Assembly (NCBI GenBank): GCA_903873705.1
Contig: CAIQPK010000090.1
Span: forward strand, 167,637-231,636
Direction of reading: 5' to 3'
Length of the DNA: 64,000 nt
Origin: an uncultured Acidobacteriota bacterium
GTDB lineage: Bacteria > Acidobacteriota > Terriglobia > Terriglobales > Acidobacteriaceae
The translations under genes and the position numbers were made by a program. Positions 42,172-51,188 of the stretch are shown here, piece after piece. The number at the start of each line of letters is the position of its first letter. Position 1 is the first letter of the stretch. Under the pieces are notes generated by a model. That model saw nothing but the letters and a program-made list of their open reading frames with translations, was not told the DNA's origin and ran no database searches.

Positions 42172-43641
42172 ATGCTCGTCATCTTTCCCTACCTCGCGCT
42201 CGGTCTGCTGGTCGCGATCCTGCTCGCCGTGCTGCTGCGCCGGTCATCCTCGGCGCCCGAGACCGACCCCCGCCTCGCTCAACTGCTCGCCGCCGACCTG
42301 CCCGCCAGACTCGCCGCGGCGGACGCTCGCAACGACGCCCTCGACCGCCATCTCCGCGCCGAGCTCGCCCAGCTCCGCGCCGACAACAACATCACCTCCG
42401 CCTCGCTGCGCAGCGAAATCATCGGCAACATCAACGCCCTGGGCGAAACCCTCAACGCCGGCCTCGACCGCTTCCGCGGCGACAACAAGGGCCAGGCCGA
42501 ACAGCTCCGCACCGCCGTTGAAACCCAGCTCTCGACCCTCATCCAGCGCTTCACCGCCTTCAACACCGAGGCCCTGCAGCGCCACGTCGAAGGCCGCGAT
42601 GCCCTCCACCGATCCCTCGCCACGCTGAGCGAGGCCCAGGCCGGTCAACAGGAAAAGCTGCGCCTCACCGTCGAGCAGAAACTCAACGAGCTCAACCAGT
42701 CGAACGCAGCCAAGCTCGATCAAATGCGCGAGACGGTCGACGAAAAACTCCACGCCACCCTGCAGGACCGCCTCACCAAGAGCTTTGGTGAGGTCACCGA
42801 CCAGCTCACCAAGGTCCACGCCGGCCTGGGCGAAATGAACACCCTCACCACCGGCGTCAACGACCTCAACCGCATATTCTCCAACGTGAAGTCGCGCGGC
42901 GGCTTCGCCGAAGTCCAGCTCGGCAAGCTGCTCGAGCAGGTCCTCGCCCCGGGCCAGTACGTCGAAAACGCCAACGTCCGTCCTAATACCCAGGAGGTCG
43001 TCGAATTCGCCGTCAAGTTCCCCGGCACCTCCGGCGACGTGCTGCTCCCCATCGACGCCAAGTTCCCGCGCGAAGACTGGGAGCGCCTCGAAACCGCCTA
43101 CGAAAAGGGTTCCACCGAAGAGATCGAAGCTGCCCGCAAGGCCTTCGACAATGCCATCCGCACCGAAGGCAAGCGCATCTGCTCAAAGTACATTCACGAG
43201 CCGGTCACCACGCCCTACGCCATCATGTTCCTGCCCACCGAAGGCCTCTACGCGGAGGTGCTGCGCCGCGACGGCCTGCAGGACCACCTGCACCAGCACT
43301 GCCGCGTCATGGTCGCCGGCCCCTCCAACCTGTACGCGCTGCTCACCAGCTTCCAGCTCGGCTTCCGCATGTTGAACCTGCAGAAAAAAGGTGGCGAAGT
43401 CTGGAACGTTCTGGCCTCCGCGCAAAAGGAGTTCCGCACCTTCGAAGACCTGATGGGCTCCATGGAAAAGCAGGTGGGCACCGTGCAGAACACCATTCAG
43501 AAGCTCGGCGTCCGCACTCGCGCCATCAACAAGACGCTGCGCGACGTCAGTGCCGAAAGCCCGCAGGCCGCACTCGCCGCGGAGAACCTCGCCGGCTTCG
43601 ACGGTCTCCTTCCCATGCTGGCCGCCAGCGACGATGATTAA
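42172..43641 (+). CDS. rmuC: DNA recombination protein RmuC
   Basis: The 489-residue protein begins with a hydrophobic anchor (about 4-22), then a long helical/coiled region (residues about 40-230, with many Glu/Gln/Leu heptads), followed by the RmuC nuclease-like domain: SRGGFAEVQLGKLLEQVLAP, FPGTSGDVLLPIDAKFPRED and YAIMFLPTEGLYAEVLRR. RmuC limits inversions at short inverted repeats. AAGGAAAA lies upstream of the ATG at 42172. A terminator follows, then a heptamer array. Confidence 0.9.
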   Translation: MLVIFPYLALGLLVAILLAVLLRRSSSAPETDPRLAQLLAADLPARLAAADARNDALDRHLRAELAQLRADNNITSASLRSEIIGNINALGETLNAGLDRFRGDNKGQAEQLRTAVETQLSTLIQRFTAFNTEALQRHVEGRDALHRSLATLSEAQAGQQEKLRLTVEQKLNELNQSNAAKLDQMRETVDEKLHATLQDRLTKSFGEVTDQLTKVHAGLGEMNTLTTGVNDLNRIFSNVKSRGGFAEVQLGKLLEQVLAPGQYVENANVRPNTQEVVEFAVKFPGTSGDVLLPIDAKFPREDWERLETAYEKGSTEEIEAARKAFDNAIRTEGKRICSKYIHEPVTTPYAIMFLPTEGLYAEVLRRDGLQDHLHQHCRVMVAGPSNLYALLTSFQLGFRMLNLQKKGGEVWNVLASAQKEFRTFEDLMGSMEKQVGTVQNTIQKLGVRTRAINKTLRDVSAESPQAALAAENLAGFDGLLPMLAASDDD

Positions 43642-43648
43642 ACGCAAC

Positions 43649-43673
43649 AGGCGCCCGAACCCAGGCGCCTTTT
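43649..43673 (+). terminator. rmuC terminator
   Basis: AGGCGCC and GGCGCCT enclose CGAACCCA, followed by TTTT. It ends the rmuC transcript and abuts the heptamer array. Confidence 0.75.
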
Positions 43674-43700
43674 AATCTCTAATCTCTCTTCTCTAATCTC
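43673..43700. repeat. Heptamer array TAATCTC, four copies
   Basis: Units are TAATCTC, TAATCTC, TCTTCTC and TAATCTC. The array lies in the convergent gap between rmuC and the zinc-finger gene at 43712. Confidence 0.85.
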
Positions 43701-43711
43701 TTCCGCGAGCC

Positions 43712-43924
43712 CTACCGCAGCCGATTGAGCAACGAACTCATCATCGAAGACGAACTTTCCGATTTGCTCTTCTGCCCGTCCATCCGCAAGTACACCTTGC
43801 GCCGGCACAGCGAGCACTCCCAGGGAAAGATGTGGGCCAGGGGCAGAATCTTGCGTTCCAGGAATCCGGAACGATTGAGTCGTCGAAATTCGACGGCTTG
43901 GCACCGTCCACACAATTTTTTCAT
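43712..43924 (-). CDS. Small Cys4 zinc-finger protein
   Basis: The 70-residue protein has Cys5-x2-Cys8 (LCGRCQ) and Cys37-x2-Cys40 (ECSLCRRKVYL), a likely zinc knuckle, and a Ser/Lys-rich C-terminus. GGAGAG lies before the ATG at 43924. A longer frame to 43981 adds 19 residues. No family name is certain; it is a common small protein of this phylum. Confidence 0.7.
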   Translation of the reverse strand: MKKLCGRCQAVEFRRLNRSGFLERKILPLAHIFPWECSLCRRKVYLRMDGQKSKSESSSSMMSSLLNRLR

Positions 43925-44307
43925 AGCTTTCAGCTCTCCGTCATTATCCCGGAGGCCCAGATGAGCGGTAAACTCTAACAATAGTAAGACATGTCGTCGC
44001 TTTTCAGGGCAACTTTTTTACGCTGATGAACATCCCGTTCATCGCTTAGTAGTTTTGCTGTGCTCGCCTGCCTTCAGCCGCAGTCAGCCTGCTGTTCCAT
44101 CCCCGCCCTGCCCGAGCATCGTGCGAACTTCGCCCACGCTGCATCCCCCTCTTCCTTTACACCATCCAACCGCGTAAGTATGCTTGACCCTTGGGGCTGT
44201 CTAAACCACACACGCGTCAGGCATACTGTCCGTCGGGATTTCTCACCTCATCCATTTCGCAGTAAACGTTTCCGCAACAAGATCAACGAACGCACAGGAG
44301 AAGCACA
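43925..44307. other. Non-coding gap upstream of acpP
   Basis: The 383-bp gap lies between the divergent zinc-finger gene and acpP. It should hold both promoters, but I find no convincing -35/-10 pair. A perfect 7-bp dyad GATGAAC-N5-GTTCATC (44025-44043) is the only symmetric element seen. GGAG lies 6 nt before the acpP ATG. Confidence 0.5.
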
Positions 44308-44550
44308 ATGGCAGCAGTAGACGAGAAGGTAAAGCAGATTATTGTTGAGCAGCTTCAGGTGGATGAAGCCGAAGTCACGCCAGGCGCGAGCTTCCAGGAA
44401 GACCTTGGCGCCGACTCGCTCGACGTAGTTGAGCTCGTCATGCAGTTTGAAGAAGCGTTCGATATCCAGATCCCCGACGAGGATGCCGAGAAGATCAAGA
44501 CGGTCAAAGACGCCATCGACTACATCGAGAAGAACCAGAAGGGTAAGTAA
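44308..44550 (+). CDS. acpP: Acyl carrier protein
   Basis: The 80-residue acidic protein carries the 4'-phosphopantetheine site Ser37 in [12 protein letters not shown]. It holds growing acyl chains in fatty-acid synthesis. CAGGAG precedes the ATG. fabF follows 6 nt after the stop, so the two are one operon. Confidence 0.96.
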   Translation: MAAVDEKVKQIIVEQLQVDEAEVTPGASFQEDLGADSLDVVELVMQFEEAFDIQIPDEDAEKIKTVKDAIDYIEKNQKGK

Positions 44551-44556
44551 ACCTCA

Positions 44557-45810
44557 ATGACGGAACAGCGTCGCGTTGTTGTCACCGGCCTCGGCCTCAT
44601 CTGCGGGGTGGGCAATACTGCCCCTGATGTATGGCAGGGCCTGATGGCCGGCAAAAGTGGAATGGCCGAGATCAAGGCGTACGACCTTGAGGGACACTCC
44701 GTCCGCTTTGCCGCGGAGGTCAAGAACTTTGACCCCCACGTTTTTGTCGATAAAAAAGAGGCCCGCAAAATGGGCCGCTTCATCCACTTCGCCATGGCTG
44801 CGGCCCACGAGGCCATGCAGCACTCCGGCCTCAAGGTCACGCCTGAAAACGGCGAGATGGTCGGCGTCCACATCGGCTCCGGTATCGGCGGTTTTGACAT
44901 TATCGAGCGCGAACACACCGCCATGCTTAACGGCGGCCCACGCAAGATTTCGCCGTTCTTCATTCCCGCCAGCATCATCAACCTGGCCGCCGGCCACGTC
45001 AGCATCAAGTACGGCGCCAAGGGACCGAACGAAGCCACCGCCACGGCCTGCACCTCGTCGGCCCACGCCATCGGCGACGCTTTCCGTACGATCCAGCGCG
45101 GCGATGCCGACGCCATGATCGCCGGCGGCGCGGAAGCGGCCATCACCCCGCTCTCGGTCGGCGGTTTCGCCGCCATGAAGGCCCTCTCCACCCGCAACGA
45201 CGACCCCACCCACGCCTGCCGCCCCTTTGACAAGGACCGCGACGGCTTCGTGGTCGGCGAAGGCGCGGGCATCCTCATCCTTGAGGAGCTGGAGTTCGCC
45301 AGGGCCCGCGGTGCCAACATCCTGGCCGAAGTCATCGGCTACGGCATGAGCGGCGACGCCTTCCACATGACCGGCATGGCGCCCGAAGGCGAAGGCTGCC
45401 GGCGCGCCATGGCGCAGGCCCTCAAGTCCGCGAGCCTCTCGCCGGACAAGATCGACTACGTCAACGCCCACGCCACCTCGACCCCGCTCGGCGACGCACT
45501 CGAATCCAAAGCCATTGAAAACATCTTCGGCGAGCGCGCCACCAACCACACCCTGCTGGTCAGCTCTACCAAGTCCATGACCGGGCACCTGCTGGGCGGC
45601 GCCGGTGGTTTGGAAGCCGGCATCACCGTGATGGCGATGCTCAACCAGATCGCTCCGCCGACCATGAACATCGTCGAGCTGGACCCCGCCTGCCGCCTGA
45701 ACTACGTGCCCAACAAACCGCAAGCCGCAAAGATCGACTATGCCCTGTCGAACTCCTTCGGCTTCGGTGGAACTAACGGCTCGCTGGTCTTCAAGCGCTG
45801 GACCGAATAA
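44557..45810 (+). CDS. fabF: Beta-ketoacyl-ACP synthase II
   Basis: The 417-residue condensing enzyme elongates acyl-ACP with malonyl-ACP. The nucleophile is Cys165 (ATACTSSAHA), and the two catalytic His lie in NAHATSTPLGD and STKSMTGHLLGGAGG. The C-terminal NSFGFGGTNGSLVF is typical of FabF. It follows acpP by 6 nt. Confidence 0.96.
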   Translation: MTEQRRVVVTGLGLICGVGNTAPDVWQGLMAGKSGMAEIKAYDLEGHSVRFAAEVKNFDPHVFVDKKEARKMGRFIHFAMAAAHEAMQHSGLKVTPENGEMVGVHIGSGIGGFDIIEREHTAMLNGGPRKISPFFIPASIINLAAGHVSIKYGAKGPNEATATACTSSAHAIGDAFRTIQRGDADAMIAGGAEAAITPLSVGGFAAMKALSTRNDDPTHACRPFDKDRDGFVVGEGAGILILEELEFARARGANILAEVIGYGMSGDAFHMTGMAPEGEGCRRAMAQALKSASLSPDKIDYVNAHATSTPLGDALESKAIENIFGERATNHTLLVSSTKSMTGHLLGGAGGLEAGITVMAMLNQIAPPTMNIVELDPACRLNYVPNKPQAAKIDYALSNSFGFGGTNGSLVFKRWTE

Positions 45811-45849
45811 CTCCGAACCTTCATCGGCACACCAGCCGACAAATATTTG

Positions 45850-45882
45850 GCAGCGACGGGGGAAAAATTCTCCCGTCGTTGC
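45850..45882 (+). terminator. Hairpin after fabF
   Basis: GCAGCGACGGG and CCCGTCGTTGC pair over 11 bp with one G-T pair. No U-tract follows, so termination is less certain. Confidence 0.5.
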
Positions 45883-45990
45883 GTCTGAAGCATTAGGATT
45901 GCGCTTCGATCCGCCTTACAAAACGAAAGACCGAGCGTTTCTGCCGGCACATCAAGCAAACACGTACTTCGTTCGAGCAAGCAAAGAATC

Positions 45991-46030
45991 GGGTGCCCCA
46001 TGTCCCTCGCATTTGGGGACATGGGCTTCC
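45991..46030 (+). repeat. REP-like hairpin, copy 2
   Basis: The GGGTGCCCCAT flank is followed by a perfect 10-bp stem CCCATGTCCC (45997-46006) with GGGACATGGG (46016-46025). It has the same flank as the copy in the MerR gene and lies 38 bp upstream of the gene at 46068. Confidence 0.75.
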
Positions 46031-46067
46031 ACCGCAGCCAAAGCAACCGCCACACCAGGGAGAGCCC

Positions 46068-46586
46068 TTGCGCCGCCATACTTTCGCCGCCGCACTCTGC
46101 ATCTTCGCCGCGTCTCTCACCGCCCGCGCCGACAGCAAGAACCCCGCCGACTACCCGCTGCGCATCCACATCTTCGACCGCAGTGAGACCAGCTTCTACC
46201 ACAACCGCTCCATCGACGAAGCCAAGGGCGACGGCCGCGCCAACCTCTTCGCCGGCGGCGAGGTGCACGCCGTCGACTTCTCTTTCGACTGCTCGGAAAA
46301 GATCAAGGCCTCTCTCGGCTTTGAAACCTATCCCGCCAAGTGGAAGAAGCCCGGCCGCGAACTCGTCGTGTTGATGCCCGTCTTCGGCAAGACCGGCGCC
46401 TATTTCACCTGCGATCTCAAGACCGACGTCAAGGATTTCGCCTACAACATGCACAACGGCCTTCACCCCGAGCCTGCCGCCGAGTGGAAAGCCTGGATGC
46501 TCAAGTACGACTACGACCCCGAGCACGGCAAGAACACGCCGCGCCGCCTCGACCCGGCCACTGAGCCGAAGCAGCCCAAACAGTAG
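46068..46586 (+). CDS. Secreted protein of unknown function
   Basis: The 172-residue protein starts with TTG at 46068, which has AGGGAGA 5 nt upstream and gives a clean signal peptide (LRRHTFAAALCIFAASLTAR). An ATG at 45993 would begin inside the REP-like hairpin and add 25 residues without signal character. The mature part contains YPLRIHIFDRSETSFYHN, resembling a lipocalin/periplasmic beta-sandwich pattern, without named family. A double hairpin follows the stop. Confidence 0.72.
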   Translation: MRRHTFAAALCIFAASLTARADSKNPADYPLRIHIFDRSETSFYHNRSIDEAKGDGRANLFAGGEVHAVDFSFDCSEKIKASLGFETYPAKWKKPGRELVVLMPVFGKTGAYFTCDLKTDVKDFAYNMHNGLHPEPAAEWKAWMLKYDYDPEHGKNTPRRLDPATEPKQPKQ

Positions 46587-46590
46587 TTCA

Positions 46591-46632
46591 TCGCTCGCTT
46601 AAACGAGCGATGCCCGGCCATCGGCCGGGCAT
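46591..46632. terminator. Double hairpin between convergent genes
   Basis: Two stems are adjacent: TCGCTCG/CGAGCGA (46591-46610) and ATGCCCGGCC/GGCCGGGCAT (46610-46632). They lie between the secreted-protein gene and the Yip1 gene and probably terminate both. Confidence 0.7.
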
Positions 46633-46651
46633 GCTGCGATTGACGCTTCGC

Positions 46652-47401
46652 CTAGGAAAACGCTGCTGAAAATCCCGTTACAATGATCAGAATCAGCACG
46701 AACCATCCCAGCACCACCGTCGCCGACTGCGCAATCGTCTTGCGCGAAATGATAGCCATACCCAGCACGATCAAAGCCAGCGACCACAGTCCAAAGATAT
46801 CGAAGAACGTTCCCGCGGTCTTCAGCCACTTTGCCGAATCCGTGAGGTAGTACCCAAGGTTGGTGCCGACCGGATTCTGCATGTCAAAGTTGTCCACGCC
46901 CACACCGGCAAACAAGGTCATCGCACTGATCACCCAGATCAGGTAGCGCGGCAATCCAGCAAACGTAATCACAGCAAACACCTGACCAAATTTCGTCTGC
47001 GCCCCCAGCCCAAAGTTGAAACTGGCCCACAGAATCAGCGCCTCAATTGCCATAAAAATCAGCACAAAGACGAACGAGGCATAGGTCGTGCCTTTTGTGA
47101 TCTTCGCAGCCATCGAAATCTGCCGCGCCCGCTGGTCCGCCGGCAATTGCTGCAGCTGCTCTTCGGCACCGGCGCGCTTTTCCATCTGCACCTGGGTCGC
47201 GGCGGGATAGCCCACAGTCTTATCGATCGAGTAAGCCCACCCCATCGTCAGCACCACCATCAACACCAGCGGCAGCCAGCAATTCGCGCTGCGCAAAATA
47301 TCCGTAAAAGTTTTCGACGGCGCAACAAACGTGTCCACCGTCCGCGCCACCTGCGAAAGCTGCGCGCCCTCGCCCACTACCAGATCGTCCGGCATAGTCA
47401 T
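46652..47401 (-). CDS. Yip1-domain membrane protein
   Basis: The 249-residue protein has an N-terminal soluble part of about 40 residues, then about five hydrophobic helices in the Yip1 arrangement (AVITFAGLPRYLIWVISAM, GLWSLALIVLGMAII). The bacterial Yip1 family has no established role. It is monocistronic here. Confidence 0.8.
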   Translation of the reverse strand: MTMPDDLVVGEGAQLSQVARTVDTFVAPSKTFTDILRSANCWLPLVLMVVLTMGWAYSIDKTVGYPAATQVQMEKRAGAEEQLQQLPADQRARQISMAAKITKGTTYASFVFVLIFMAIEALILWASFNFGLGAQTKFGQVFAVITFAGLPRYLIWVISAMTLFAGVGVDNFDMQNPVGTNLGYYLTDSAKWLKTAGTFFDIFGLWSLALIVLGMAIISRKTIAQSATVVLGWFVLILIIVTGFSAAFS

Positions 47402-47473
47402 TTCTCCCTGTCATAAATTGCGATAGGGAAGTGTAGCGCGAACACCTGATATGGGAAATAAAATTGCTGCGGG

Positions 47474-47923
47474 CTACTTCGTCGACCGCCCCAGCCCGGT
47501 CAGCACCGTCGTCACAAACGCCAGCCCCCGCCGTCCATCCTCTGACGTCACCCGCTTCAATAGTTGCCACAAGCTCGGAGGCCGCTGCTCCTTGCGCCTG
47601 TTCGCCACATCCAGCGCGCGCGCCAGGTGATCGAGCGTGCCGGGGTCGAGCGCAGCAAGAATCTTTCCCATCGCCAGCAGGTTCCGTAGCGCCGCAATCC
47701 CTTCGGGCGTATTCCCCGCCGCCGCCAGTTTGCTCACAATCGCATCGCGCCCACCGATCAACCCCTGCGCAAGATCCAGCACACCCTGATCGTGCGCGGT
47801 CTGCAGCAGCTCCCACGCCACCAGCAACGCCTCCGCGTGCTCCCGCGGAGCCGCAGCCAGCCGCCGCTCCAGCTCCTGGTGCGGATCGCCAACAACGTGT
47901 TTGAACTCCAGCGGATTCGCCAT
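47474..47923 (-). CDS. DUF1641 family protein, formate-dehydrogenase-associated
   Basis: The 149-residue helical protein has the DUF1641 core: WELLQTAHDQGVLDLAQGLIGGRD and EGIAALRNLLAMGKILAALDP. In Bacillus the homologue YrhD sits beside a formate dehydrogenase like that encoded here; it may be an accessory of the enzyme. It lies 87 bp downstream of fdhA on the same strand, with an octamer repeat array in the gap. Confidence 0.88.
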   Translation of the reverse strand: MANPLEFKHVVGDPHQELERRLAAAPREHAEALLVAWELLQTAHDQGVLDLAQGLIGGRDAIVSKLAAAGNTPEGIAALRNLLAMGKILAALDPGTLDHLARALDVANRRKEQRPPSLWQLLKRVTSEDGRRGLAFVTTVLTGLGRSTK

Positions 47924-47951
47924 AAACTCTACACACCTTCGCAATTACTTT

Positions 47952-48007
47952 GACTCGCTGACTCGCTGACTTGCTGACTCGCTGACTTGCTGACTCGCTG
48001 ACTCGCT
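47952..48007. repeat. Octamer array GACTCGCT, seven copies
   Basis: Seven contiguous 8-bp units, five GACTCGCT and two GACTTGCT, lie directly downstream of the fdhA stop codon and fill most of the gap to the DUF1641 gene. Confidence 0.9.
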
Positions 48008-48010
48008 GCC

Positions 48011-51000
48011 CTAACTCGTCGTCCGGATCTGCACCAGCTTATCCTGCGCCTTGGTCCCCGGCATCCAGTAGTCCTCACGTGCGCGCTTCTTCTCCACTTC
48101 GACACCCTCAGTCGGCGTCCGCTCGCCAAACCGGAAGTTCCTGCGCGGCAGCGGCGTCTCGCCATCCACATCAATCACCGTCATCTTCACCGACACTTCC
48201 TTGAACGCCGGAGTATGTGTCGCCCGGTCCACATGCGAGCTCGTCAGCTTGTTCACCGGGTCCTCAATCGAGTTCATCGGCATGTACAGCTGCTTGCCCT
48301 GCACCCGATCGCTCACCAGCACCCGCACGCGCACCCGTCCGTAAGGGCTCTCCAACTGCACCAGGCTGCCGTTCTTCACGCCGCGCTCCCGCGCCAGCTC
48401 AGGCGACACCTCCAGGAACGTACTCGGCGTCATCGCCTTGATCCCCGGCACCCGATACGTCATATTCCCCTGCTCAAAATGCTCCAGCACGCGCCCGTTA
48501 TTCAGGTGCAGATCGTACGTCGCATTCACCTCTTCGCTCGGCGCCACGTACTCCAGCGGCCAGAACGTAGCTCTCCCACCCGGCAGCGGAAACGCCTTCT
48601 CCCCCGCATACAGCAGCGGCGAATCCGTCCCATCCTTGGCCACCGGCCATTGCAGACTCTTGTATCCCTCCAGCCGCTCATACGTGACGCCCGCCAGCGT
48701 CGGTGTCAGCCGTGCCACTTCCTCCATCACGTCGGAAGGATGGGCATACTTCCATCCGCCAGCTCCGCCCATCTTCTGCGCGATCAGCTGAATAATTTCC
48801 CAGTCCGCCTTCGCATCAGCCAGCGGCTCCATCGCCTTGTACAGCCGCTGAATCCGCCGTTCCGTGCTCACGTACGTTCCTTCCTTTTCGAGCGACGGCG
48901 AAGCCGGCAGCACCACGTCCGCGTAGCGGCAGGTCTCGGAAAAGAAAATATCCTGCACGACTAAAAACCCCAGCTTGCGCAGCGCCGAGTCCACATCATT
49001 CATGTTCGCGTCCGAGTCGATCGTGTCCTCGCCCTTGATGTACATCGCGTGCAGCTTGCCTTCGTGGATCGCGGAAATCATCTGCCGGTTATCCAGCCCC
49101 GTCGTCACCGGCAGCGTCACGCCCCAGTCCGCCTCAAACTTGCTGCGCACATCCGCGCTGTCCACCTTCTGATAGCCCGAAAACACATCCGGCATCGACC
49201 CAAAATCGCTCGCACCCTGCACGTTGTTGTGCCCGCGCAGCGGATAAGCGCCCGTCCCCGGCCGCTTGAAGTTCCCCGTAGCCAGCAGCAAATTACAGAT
49301 CGCCGTTGACGTGTCCGACCCCCCGCAATGCTGCGTCACACCCATCGCCCAAAGCACGCACACCGTTTTCGCGTTCGCAATCTCATCCGCCACAGCCATC
49401 AGCGTCGCCACCGGAATCCCCGTCACGCGTTCCGCATACTCCAGCGTGTACGGCTCCAGCGACGCGCGATACTCCTCCCACTTATTCACCCACTTATCGA
49501 TGAAAGCCTGGTCGTGCCGCCCCGTATCGATCAGGTGTTTCGTCACCGCCTGCAGCCACACTTCGTCAGTGGAAGGATTGGGCCGAATAAAAATGTCCGC
49601 CCGTTCCGCCATCTCATGCTTCCTCAGGTCAGCCACAATCAGTCGCTGTCCGCGGTGTTTATGCGACCGCTTCACCCGCGTCGCCAGCACCGGATGGCTC
49701 TCCGCGGTGTTCGATCCGATCGTGATCACCAGCTCCGCAATTTCAATATCCGAAATCGACCCCGTATCGCCGCCGTACCCCACCGTACGCGAAAGCCCCT
49801 TGCTCGCCGGCGTCTGGCAATACCGGCTGCAGTTGTCGATGTTGTTTGTCCCCACCACCGCGCGCGCCAGCTTCTGCATCAGGTAGCTTTCTTCATTCGT
49901 GCACTTCGACGACGCGATGAACCCCAGCGCATCCGGCCCATGCTCCGCCTTGATCGCCGCAAACTTGCCCGCCACCAGCTCTATCGCCTCGTCCCATTCC
50001 ATCTCGACGAACGTTTCTCCCACACGCTTCAGCGGCTTCACCAGCCGGTCAGGCGAGTTGATAAAGTCCCACGCAAACTTGCCCTTCACGCACGTCGAAA
50101 TCCCATTCGCCGGCCCATGCGCCGGCTCCACCTTCAGCACTTTGCGATCGCGCGTCCACACATCGAAGCTGCACCCCACGCCGCAGTAAGTGCACACCGT
50201 CTTGGTCCGCTTCACGCGCTGGTGGCGCATCTCGGCCTCTACATCGGAAAGCGCCAGGATCGGCCCATACCCTACGCTGGGCTCGATTCCCTTCACCATC
50301 GCAATCATGTTGTCGAGCGCGTTCTCCGGCAGCGACGTCAAATACCCCGCCTCCCCCAGCATGGCCTTCTCCATCAGCGCATTGCACGGACAAACCGTCA
50401 CACAGTGCCCGCAGCTCACGCAGCTCGACCCATCGATCTGCTCCCCGCCGTCCCACAGCACGCGCGGATGCGCACGCTCCCAGTCGATGGTCAGCGTCTC
50501 GTTCACCTGCACATTCTGGCAGGCCTCCACGCACCGCCCGCACAGAATGCACTGGCTCGGGTCATAACGATAAAACGGGTTAGAGTGGTCCTGCGGATAA
50601 GGCTTCGGCGTAAACGGCCGCGACTGATGCTCCACCTTCAGCTCAGCCACCGTGTTGTGTACGGTGCAGTTCTGGTTGTTCTTGTCGCACACCGTGCAGT
50701 ACAGATCATGGTCATGCAGCAGCCGGTCAAACGCTTCACGCTGCGCAATATCGGCGCGAGCCGTCCGCGTATGCACATGCATCCCGGCCGCCACGCGAGC
50801 CTCGCAAGACCGCACCAGCTGCCCATCCACATCCACCATGCACGTATCGCAACTGCCGATAGCGCCCATCGGCTTCAGATAGCAGACCTGCGGCACACTG
50901 CGCTCGCCCGCCGCCGCGGCAGCGCGGTTCAACGCCTCAATGAGCGGCTCACCCCTCTCCACCGCCACACCCACGCCATCAATCTGGATCTCACAATCAA

Positions 51001-51046
51001 TCTCTGTTACGTGCGGCGTATTGAGCAGCGGCTTCGCTTGTTGCAT
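48011..51046 (-). CDS. fdhA: Formate dehydrogenase, catalytic (alpha) subunit, NuoG-like N-terminus
   Basis: The 1,011-residue protein has a 2Fe-2S domain (Cys55, 66, 69, 81), a His/Cys cluster segment (DHDLYCTVCDKNNQNC), two 4Fe-4S clusters (Cys166, 169, 172, 176 and Cys209, 212, 215, 219) and a molybdopterin domain with a further cluster motif VCTYCGVGCSF. The catalytic site YCQTPASKGL has Cys, not selenocysteine. It oxidises formate to CO2 and passes electrons through the Fe-S chain, presumably to NAD or quinone via partners not in the window. It is of the YjgC/YrhE type, consistent with the neighbouring DUF1641 gene. Confidence 0.93.
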   Translation of the reverse strand: MQQAKPLLNTPHVTEIDCEIQIDGVGVAVERGEPLIEALNRAAAAAGERSVPQVCYLKPMGAIGSCDTCMVDVDGQLVRSCEARVAAGMHVHTRTARADIAQREAFDRLLHDHDLYCTVCDKNNQNCTVHNTVAELKVEHQSRPFTPKPYPQDHSNPFYRYDPSQCILCGRCVEACQNVQVNETLTIDWERAHPRVLWDGGEQIDGSSCVSCGHCVTVCPCNALMEKAMLGEAGYLTSLPENALDNMIAMVKGIEPSVGYGPILALSDVEAEMRHQRVKRTKTVCTYCGVGCSFDVWTRDRKVLKVEPAHGPANGISTCVKGKFAWDFINSPDRLVKPLKRVGETFVEMEWDEAIELVAGKFAAIKAEHGPDALGFIASSKCTNEESYLMQKLARAVVGTNNIDNCSRYCQTPASKGLSRTVGYGGDTGSISDIEIAELVITIGSNTAESHPVLATRVKRSHKHRGQRLIVADLRKHEMAERADIFIRPNPSTDEVWLQAVTKHLIDTGRHDQAFIDKWVNKWEEYRASLEPYTLEYAERVTGIPVATLMAVADEIANAKTVCVLWAMGVTQHCGGSDTSTAICNLLLATGNFKRPGTGAYPLRGHNNVQGASDFGSMPDVFSGYQKVDSADVRSKFEADWGVTLPVTTGLDNRQMISAIHEGKLHAMYIKGEDTIDSDANMNDVDSALRKLGFLVVQDIFFSETCRYADVVLPASPSLEKEGTYVSTERRIQRLYKAMEPLADAKADWEIIQLIAQKMGGAGGWKYAHPSDVMEEVARLTPTLAGVTYERLEGYKSLQWPVAKDGTDSPLLYAGEKAFPLPGGRATFWPLEYVAPSEEVNATYDLHLNNGRVLEHFEQGNMTYRVPGIKAMTPSTFLEVSPELARERGVKNGSLVQLESPYGRVRVRVLVSDRVQGKQLYMPMNSIEDPVNKLTSSHVDRATHTPAFKEVSVKMTVIDVDGETPLPRRNFRFGERTPTEGVEVEKKRAREDYWMPGTKAQDKLVQIRTTS

Positions 51047-51153
51047 ATCGATTCAGATGCCTCGCTCACCCGCCGCGTTGGTGCTGCATCCCAGCATCGC
51101 AGAGATAGCCGACACCGCGAGGGGCACAGCCGACATAAAAAACCGCCAGCGCT

Positions 51154-51188
51154 TACTAACAACTAACAACCAACAACTAAAAACTCCC
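51154..51188. repeat. Heptamer array AACTAAC across a stop codon
   Basis: Units TACTAAC, AACTAAC, AACCAAC, AACTAAA and AACTCCC run through the amine oxidase stop codon (51177-51179). They belong to the same sequence family as the array at 22855-22892. Confidence 0.85.

Noticed and set aside
47952..48007. CRISPR array
   Set aside because: Units are 8 bp and directly adjacent without spacers; no cas genes are present.
48011..51046. Selenocysteine formate dehydrogenase
   Set aside because: There is no in-frame TGA, and the active-site position is Cys in YCQTPASKGL.
49328..51166. 612-codon open frame opposite fdhA
   Set aside because: It is an artefact of codon composition; all Fe-S and molybdopterin motifs are on the minus strand.
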